Origin: Thermochromatium tepidum ATCC 43061
GTDB lineage: Bacteria > Pseudomonadota > Gammaproteobacteria > Chromatiales > Chromatiaceae
Assembly (NCBI RefSeq): GCF_009664085.1
Contig: NZ_CP039268.1
Coordinates: 605,501 to 669,500 of the forward strand
Length of the DNA stretch: 64,000 bases
Direction: 5' to 3'
The position numbers and the translations under genes are program-made. This document shows, in pieces, positions 59,901 to 64,000 of the stretch (within the stretch, counting starts at the first letter, position 1; every line of letters begins with the position of its first letter). The notes under the pieces were generated by a model. That model saw only the letters and a list, made by a program, of their open reading frames with translations, made no database searches and had not been told where the DNA came from.

Positions 59901-62333
59901 TTGATCACCCATCTGGACCTGGTGCAGACGCTGATCGACGCCCTGATCGATGCCGTTTGGTTGATCGATCCCCAGAACCAGCGCCTGCTGGCCGTCAATC
60001 GCGCATCTGAGGAACTCCTCGGGTTAGAGCGCACCGCCTTGGTCGGGCGACCTGTGATCGAGCTGGTCTGTACCCCGGAGGATCTGTTCTTCTGGGAGGA
60101 GGTGGCCGCTGGCGGGGGCCACGAGCCTCTATCCTCCGAGACCCTGCTCAAACGGCACGATGGGAGCCTGGTCCAGGTGCTACGTCGGGTGACGCGGATA
60201 TCCATCCCGGATGGACCTGATGTCTATCTGATCTGTCTGTCCGATCAGACCCAGAGACGAGCGGTCGAAGACGAGCTCGAGCGGCTGATCGCCGAACTGC
60301 GGGCCACCTTGGAATCGAGCATGGACGGGATCCTGGTCACCGACCTCGCCGGCTCGATCCGGAGCTTCAATCGCCGCTTCGCCGAGCTCTGGAACCTGCC
60401 CCCTGACCTCCTAACCGAGCGCAACGACGCCCAGATCTACGCCTGGATGCAGTCCGAGGTGCTCGATGTCGAGGGCTATGTGGCGCAGCTTCAGTCCATC
60501 GCTGAGGATCCACTGTTGGAGTCCTCGAGCCTGCTGAGGTTGCGCCGGGGGCGTGTGTTGGAGCGCGTGACCTTGCCGCAGTATGCGCGCGGCACCCCGA
60601 TCGGTCGGATCTACTCGTTCCGCGATATCACCCAGCGTCTGGAACATGAGCAGGGGCTCAAGCTCGCCGCCCGAGTCTTTGAGACCAGTTTAGATGCCAT
60701 CTTCGTCACCGACCCCGAGTTTAGGGTCCTGGCCGTCAATCCGGCAGGCGAGGCCATGACCGGTCGCGCCAGCGCCGAGCTCATCGGTCAAAGGCTCGAT
60801 ACCTCGCTGCGACTCTGGTCCGACGAGACGCTGGGCGCGGACATCCGGGGGGCGCTCGACCGTTGCGGTCATTGGCAAGGCGAGATCGACCAGCACCATG
60901 CCAATGGATCGACCCTCCATTGTTTGGTCTCACTGATTCGTGTGTCGGATGACGCGGGTCAGCCCCTGTACTATGCCGGCTTCGTCAAGGATCTGTCCGA
61001 GGCGGTAGAGGCGCGTCAGCGTATCGAGCAACTGGCCTTCAATGACCCCCTGACCGGGCTGCCGAACCGGCTCAGGCTCAACGAGCGGCTGGAGTTCAGC
61101 ATCGAGCTGGCTCGGCGCGAGGGCACGCGCTTTGCCGTACTCTTCATCGACATCGATCGCTTCAAGCATATCAATGACTCGCTCGGCCATGTCTTCGGCG
61201 ATCGCGTCCTGATCGAGGTGGCTCGGCGCATCCAGCAGTGTCTGCGTCAGGTCGATACCCTCGCCCGCTTGGGCGGCGACGAGTTCTTAATCTTGCTGCA
61301 TCACGTCGGGCGCTGCGAGGCCGAAACGGTCGCGCGCCGACTGTTGGAGTCCATAGCCCGGCCCTTCGAGTTCGACGGACTGAAGTTCTCGCTGTCGTGC
61401 AGTATCGGTATCGCCCTCTACCCGGAGGATGGTGAGACGCTCGATGACCTGGTCAAGAACGCTGACAGTGCCATGTATTATGTCAAGGAGCACGGACGGG
61501 GCGATTGCTGTTTCTATCAGCGCCAGATGAACGTCGATCTGCTCGAACGGGTGCAGCTCGATCATGCCATGCGCGAGGCGTTGCAGCAGGGCCGTTTCTG
61601 GCTGGCCTACCAGCCCCAGGTCGATCTGCGCACTGGTCTCGTGATCGGGGCCGAGGCGCTGGTGCGCTGGACGGATCCCACTCTGGGTACACTCTCGCCG
61701 GGGCGTTTCATCCCGATCGCCGAGGAGACCGGCTTCATCATCGCGCTTGGCAGTTGGGTGTTGGGCGAGGCGATCCGGCAGGGGGCACGCTGGCAGGCAG
61801 AGGGCGTCGATCTCACCCTGTCGGTGAATGTCTCGGTGAAGCAGTTCCAGCAGGCCAACTTCATCGAGTCATTGGCGCACTGCCTACGGGAGACGGGTCT
61901 GCGTCCGGGGCGGCTGGAGCTGGAGCTGACCGAATCCATCCTCATCCACAACGTCGAGGAGACCCTGCGTCGGCTTGAGGAGCTGGTGGCGCTCGGGGTG
62001 CGATTGTCGATCGATGACTTCGGCACCGGCTATTCCAGCCTGGCCTATCTCAAACGCTTTCCGATCCACAAACTCAAGATCGATCAGTCGTTCGTGCGCG
62101 ACATCCCCCACGACGAGAGCGATACCGCCATCGCCACGGCCGTGATCGGTCTAGCCGGTGCGCTCAAGCTGCGCGTGATCGCCGAGGGGGTCGAGAACGA
62201 GACCCAGCGTCAGTTTCTGCTCGAAGCCGGGTGTCACGAGTTTCAGGGCTATCTCTGTGCGCCGGCCCTGGATCCGCAGTCTTTTTTGGAGCGGATCATG
62301 CAGGTGGGCCTGGCGCCGCCGCCTCCAGATTGA
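59901..62333 (+). CDS. PAS-GGDEF-EAL cyclic di-GMP signalling protein
   Basis: 810 residues from a TTG at 59901, supported by GGGAG eight bases upstream and by the PAS domain starting at once; no ATG occurs before it in frame. Three PAS-like domains (about 5-125, 130-245, 250-375) have no membrane helix, so the sensor is cytoplasmic. GGDEF domain: LARLGGDEFLILL near residue 460. EAL domain: GAEALVRW near 590, ELELTESILI, SIDDFGTGYSSLAYL, KIDQSFVRDI and AEGVEN. Both active sites look intact, so it may make or destroy c-di-GMP; which one dominates cannot be told. Confidence 0.93.
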   Translation: MITHLDLVQTLIDALIDAVWLIDPQNQRLLAVNRASEELLGLERTALVGRPVIELVCTPEDLFFWEEVAAGGGHEPLSSETLLKRHDGSLVQVLRRVTRISIPDGPDVYLICLSDQTQRRAVEDELERLIAELRATLESSMDGILVTDLAGSIRSFNRRFAELWNLPPDLLTERNDAQIYAWMQSEVLDVEGYVAQLQSIAEDPLLESSSLLRLRRGRVLERVTLPQYARGTPIGRIYSFRDITQRLEHEQGLKLAARVFETSLDAIFVTDPEFRVLAVNPAGEAMTGRASAELIGQRLDTSLRLWSDETLGADIRGALDRCGHWQGEIDQHHANGSTLHCLVSLIRVSDDAGQPLYYAGFVKDLSEAVEARQRIEQLAFNDPLTGLPNRLRLNERLEFSIELARREGTRFAVLFIDIDRFKHINDSLGHVFGDRVLIEVARRIQQCLRQVDTLARLGGDEFLILLHHVGRCEAETVARRLLESIARPFEFDGLKFSLSCSIGIALYPEDGETLDDLVKNADSAMYYVKEHGRGDCCFYQRQMNVDLLERVQLDHAMREALQQGRFWLAYQPQVDLRTGLVIGAEALVRWTDPTLGTLSPGRFIPIAEETGFIIALGSWVLGEAIRQGARWQAEGVDLTLSVNVSVKQFQQANFIESLAHCLRETGLRPGRLELELTESILIHNVEETLRRLEELVALGVRLSIDDFGTGYSSLAYLKRFPIHKLKIDQSFVRDIPHDESDTAIATAVIGLAGALKLRVIAEGVENETQRQFLLEAGCHEFQGYLCAPALDPQSFLERIMQVGLAPPPPD

Positions 62334-62354
62334 AGGGGCCGCACCTGCGCGTAT

Positions 62355-62675
62355 TCAGAGGCCGCTGTCCCGACCGCCGCCCAGACAAGGGGGGGATGCG
62401 GGCGCGCCGCCCTTGGCCTGCCATTCCTCTGGCGTCCAGGTGTGCATGGTCAGGGCATGCAGGCCCTGGTTGAACTCATCGGCAAGCAACGCGTTGAGCC
62501 GGCGATGGCGTTCGATCAGCGGCAGCTTCTCGAAGCTCGCGCTCACGACCAGGAGCTTGAAATGGGACTCGGAGCCCTTAGGGACGGCGTGCATATAGCT
62601 CTCATCGACCACGTCCAGATACAGGGGCCTCAGGGCCTCTTGGATCCGGCTCTCGATACGCTGCTTACGGCTCAT
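62355..62675 (-). CDS. BolA-family protein
   Basis: 106 residues: IEALRP-type start (RIQEALRPLYLDVVDESYMHA), SHFKLLVVSASFEKLPLIERHRRLNALLADEF and the conserved HALTMHTWTPEEW. The C-terminal 15 residues are an unstructured tail. BolA proteins bind monothiol glutaredoxins and iron-sulfur clusters and influence cell shape and stress responses. It is convergent with the GGDEF-EAL gene, 21 bases between stops, and lies downstream of the gene at 62718. Confidence 0.92.
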   Translation of the reverse strand: MSRKQRIESRIQEALRPLYLDVVDESYMHAVPKGSESHFKLLVVSASFEKLPLIERHRRLNALLADEFNQGLHALTMHTWTPEEWQAKGGAPASPPCLGGGRDSGL

Positions 62676-62717
62676 GATGGCGGGATCTCCGTGTGGTGGA
62701 AGCGGTTCGCGCTTTGG

Positions 62718-63599
62718 TCAGCGTTGTTCTTGGTTTGGATCTGGGCGATCGTCTGAAAGCTCGATGTGCTCGGCGATGAGCCAGTGTTGCGTGGCCTCCA
62801 AGATCTGATCCTGGAGCCCTCGGAGACGCGGATCGCCCAACGCCTCGCGCTCGATCGCTTCCAGACGTCCGTAGAGACTCAGGCGCAGATGCTCGACGGT
62901 GCGTACATGGCGCCTGATGTCATCGAGCAAGCGCGTGAATTCGCGGCGTGTCGGCGCGACCTGGAGCGCCTCGAACAACTGGGTCAGGGCGTCGAAGACG
63001 GGTTGTGCCTCCGGACCCAGACCAAAGTCAACCGGATGATAAACCAGTTGACGCTCGGACTGGCGACCGATCCAGAGCCGAAAGCTCTCCTGGCGCAAGG
63101 CGTGATAGAGCGGTTGCTCCGAGATCAGGATGATCAAGAGCCGATTGGGATTGGCGAAATAGGATCCACCCCGCACCTCCCACAGGCCGTCCTTGATCAG
63201 ACGGTAGAGACGCATGTGCTCGCGAAAGTCGGCGGCCTGGAGCTGGTCGAGGATCAGCGCGGTCGGATCACCCTCGCTCTGGGCGCAGGCCTCGGTGACG
63301 ATACGGTCGAAGGGCTCGATCGGCGGCTCTTCGCGTCCGAGTTCATCGCGGCTCGGCGGCAGGATCACGTCCGGCAAGGGCGGATGGGTGTCGGTGAAGT
63401 CGTGATAGAGGATGTGGCTGAACTCGAGCGCTCGGGCCAGCGCCTGGGCAAAGGCGGTCTTGCGCCGCTCGCCGTCGCCCTCGATGTTGAGTGTGCGGAT
63501 GCCGTTGGTTGGGGTGTCAAGCAGACAGCACACCTGGAAGTCGTAGTCGTCGTTGGACTCGAACCCGTGCTGGTTCAGTTTTTCGGTGAGGCTTGGCAT
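62718..63599 (-). CDS. Uncharacterised protein with a degenerate P-loop ATPase motif
   Basis: 293 residues from the ATG at 63599 (an ATG at 63611 would add four). IEGDGERRKTAFAQALARAL (about 40-58) looks like a Walker A loop where the usual glycine before lysine is arginine (GDGERRKT), and PTALILDQLQAADF resembles a Walker B strand. Later parts are helical with RQSERQLVYHPVDFGLG and a Glu/Asp/Gln-rich end. No signal peptide or membrane helix. I do not recognise the family; a MoxR- or AAA-like scaffold is possible. The neighbouring ankyrin gene is on the same strand 60 bases upstream. Confidence 0.65.
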   Translation of the reverse strand: MPSLTEKLNQHGFESNDDYDFQVCCLLDTPTNGIRTLNIEGDGERRKTAFAQALARALEFSHILYHDFTDTHPPLPDVILPPSRDELGREEPPIEPFDRIVTEACAQSEGDPTALILDQLQAADFREHMRLYRLIKDGLWEVRGGSYFANPNRLLIILISEQPLYHALRQESFRLWIGRQSERQLVYHPVDFGLGPEAQPVFDALTQLFEALQVAPTRREFTRLLDDIRRHVRTVEHLRLSLYGRLEAIEREALGDPRLRGLQDQILEATQHWLIAEHIELSDDRPDPNQEQR

Positions 63600-63660
63600 G
63601 GGGCCAAGCATACTCGCGACCGCGCTTCAACCCAAGCGGTTGCGCGGCTGGACGAGCGGG

Positions 63661-64000
63661 TCAGCGCAGCAGGGCCAGGATCTCGTCGTATCCACCCTCG
63701 CGCGCCCAGTCGGCGGCGGTCTTGCCGTCGAAGTCCTTGAGTGTGCGGTCGGCGTTGTGTTCGAGCAGGACCTTGACGCTGGCGACATGGCCTTGCTTGG
63801 CGGCCCAGATCAGGGCCGTCCAGCCCCGGGTCGCCTCTTGATGGTCGATCCTGGCGCCGTGTTCGAGCAGACGCTCGACGATGGCGGCATGGTTGTTCGA
63901 GGCCGCGAGCATCATGGCCGTATAGCCGCCCGCGTCCTGGGCATCGACCTGGGCGCCGGCCTGGAGCAGACGCTCGACGATGGCGGCATGGCCATTGAGC
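63661..64000 (-). CDS. Ankyrin-repeat protein, 5' part outside the window
   Basis: The last ~112 codons are visible: about three ankyrin repeats (LNGHAAIVERLLQAGAQVDAQ, AMMLAASNNHAAIVERLLEHGARIDHQ, ALIWAAKQGHVASVKVLLEHNADRTLK) and a final DFDGKTAADWAREGGYDEILALLR. Ankyrin repeats bind other proteins; nothing shows the partner or cell location. The gene runs off the right edge, so its start and any signal peptide are unknown. Confidence 0.85.
   Translation of the reverse strand, partial: LNGHAAIVERLLQAGAQVDAQDAGGYTAMMLAASNNHAAIVERLLEHGARIDHQEATRGWTALIWAAKQGHVASVKVLLEHNADRTLKDFDGKTAADWAREGGYDEILALLR

Overview
The window is a GC-rich, gene-dense bacterial chromosome segment. Gene content and protein style point to a gammaproteobacterium, most like the purple sulfur bacteria (Chromatiaceae). 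Supporting points are a two-subunit glycine decarboxylase, a Tol-Pal cluster beginning with ybgC, a type II secretion block, cyanobacterial/Chromatiaceae-style two-partner adhesins, and several c-di-GMP proteins. No photosynthesis or sulfur gene lies in the window, so the family is an inference.

Left part (1-12.4 kb): a two-partner secretion pair (adhesin with eight ~65-residue repeats, then the start of its probable transporter). Divergent from it is a membrane Ser/Thr kinase, followed by an OmpA-type protein and a compact type II secretion operon (gspL, gspM, a gspC/N-like gene, gspD). A complete IS4-family element with 17-bp inverted repeats and a 9-bp target duplication sits after gspD.

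Middle (12.4-37.8 kb): gltB-gltD; an operon-like run of exported proteins, two of them predicted papain-fold hydrolases; a dicarboxylate/amino-acid symporter next to a murE-type ligase; an exported Hsp20-like protein; mtaB; a small tRNA island (Ser, Glu, Ala) with recognisable promoters; htpX; and the glycine-cleavage operon gcvT-gcvH-gcvPA-gcvPB-dgkA behind a tandem glycine riboswitch. A decayed IS1380-family element follows.

Right part (37.8-64 kb): a large fused enzyme (GH18-like / NodB deacetylase / GT2 synthase) overlapping a GH26 hydrolase gene, leuS, lptE, an inositol-monophosphatase-type gene, manC, ychF, ilvB-ilvH-ilvC, ybgC-tolQ-tolR-tolA-tolB, then pal-cpoB. An IS200/IS605 remnant with strong hairpins separates tolB from pal. 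The window ends with an HD-GYP protein, a PAS-GGDEF-EAL protein, a BolA protein, an unrecognised protein with a degenerate P-loop, and a truncated ankyrin-repeat gene.

Most genes are ordinary housekeeping. The points most worth following are the fused polysaccharide enzyme pair, the exported hydrolase operon, the three mobile elements whose ends can be read, the remnant lodged between tolB and pal, and a conserved-looking proline-rich 75-residue protein.
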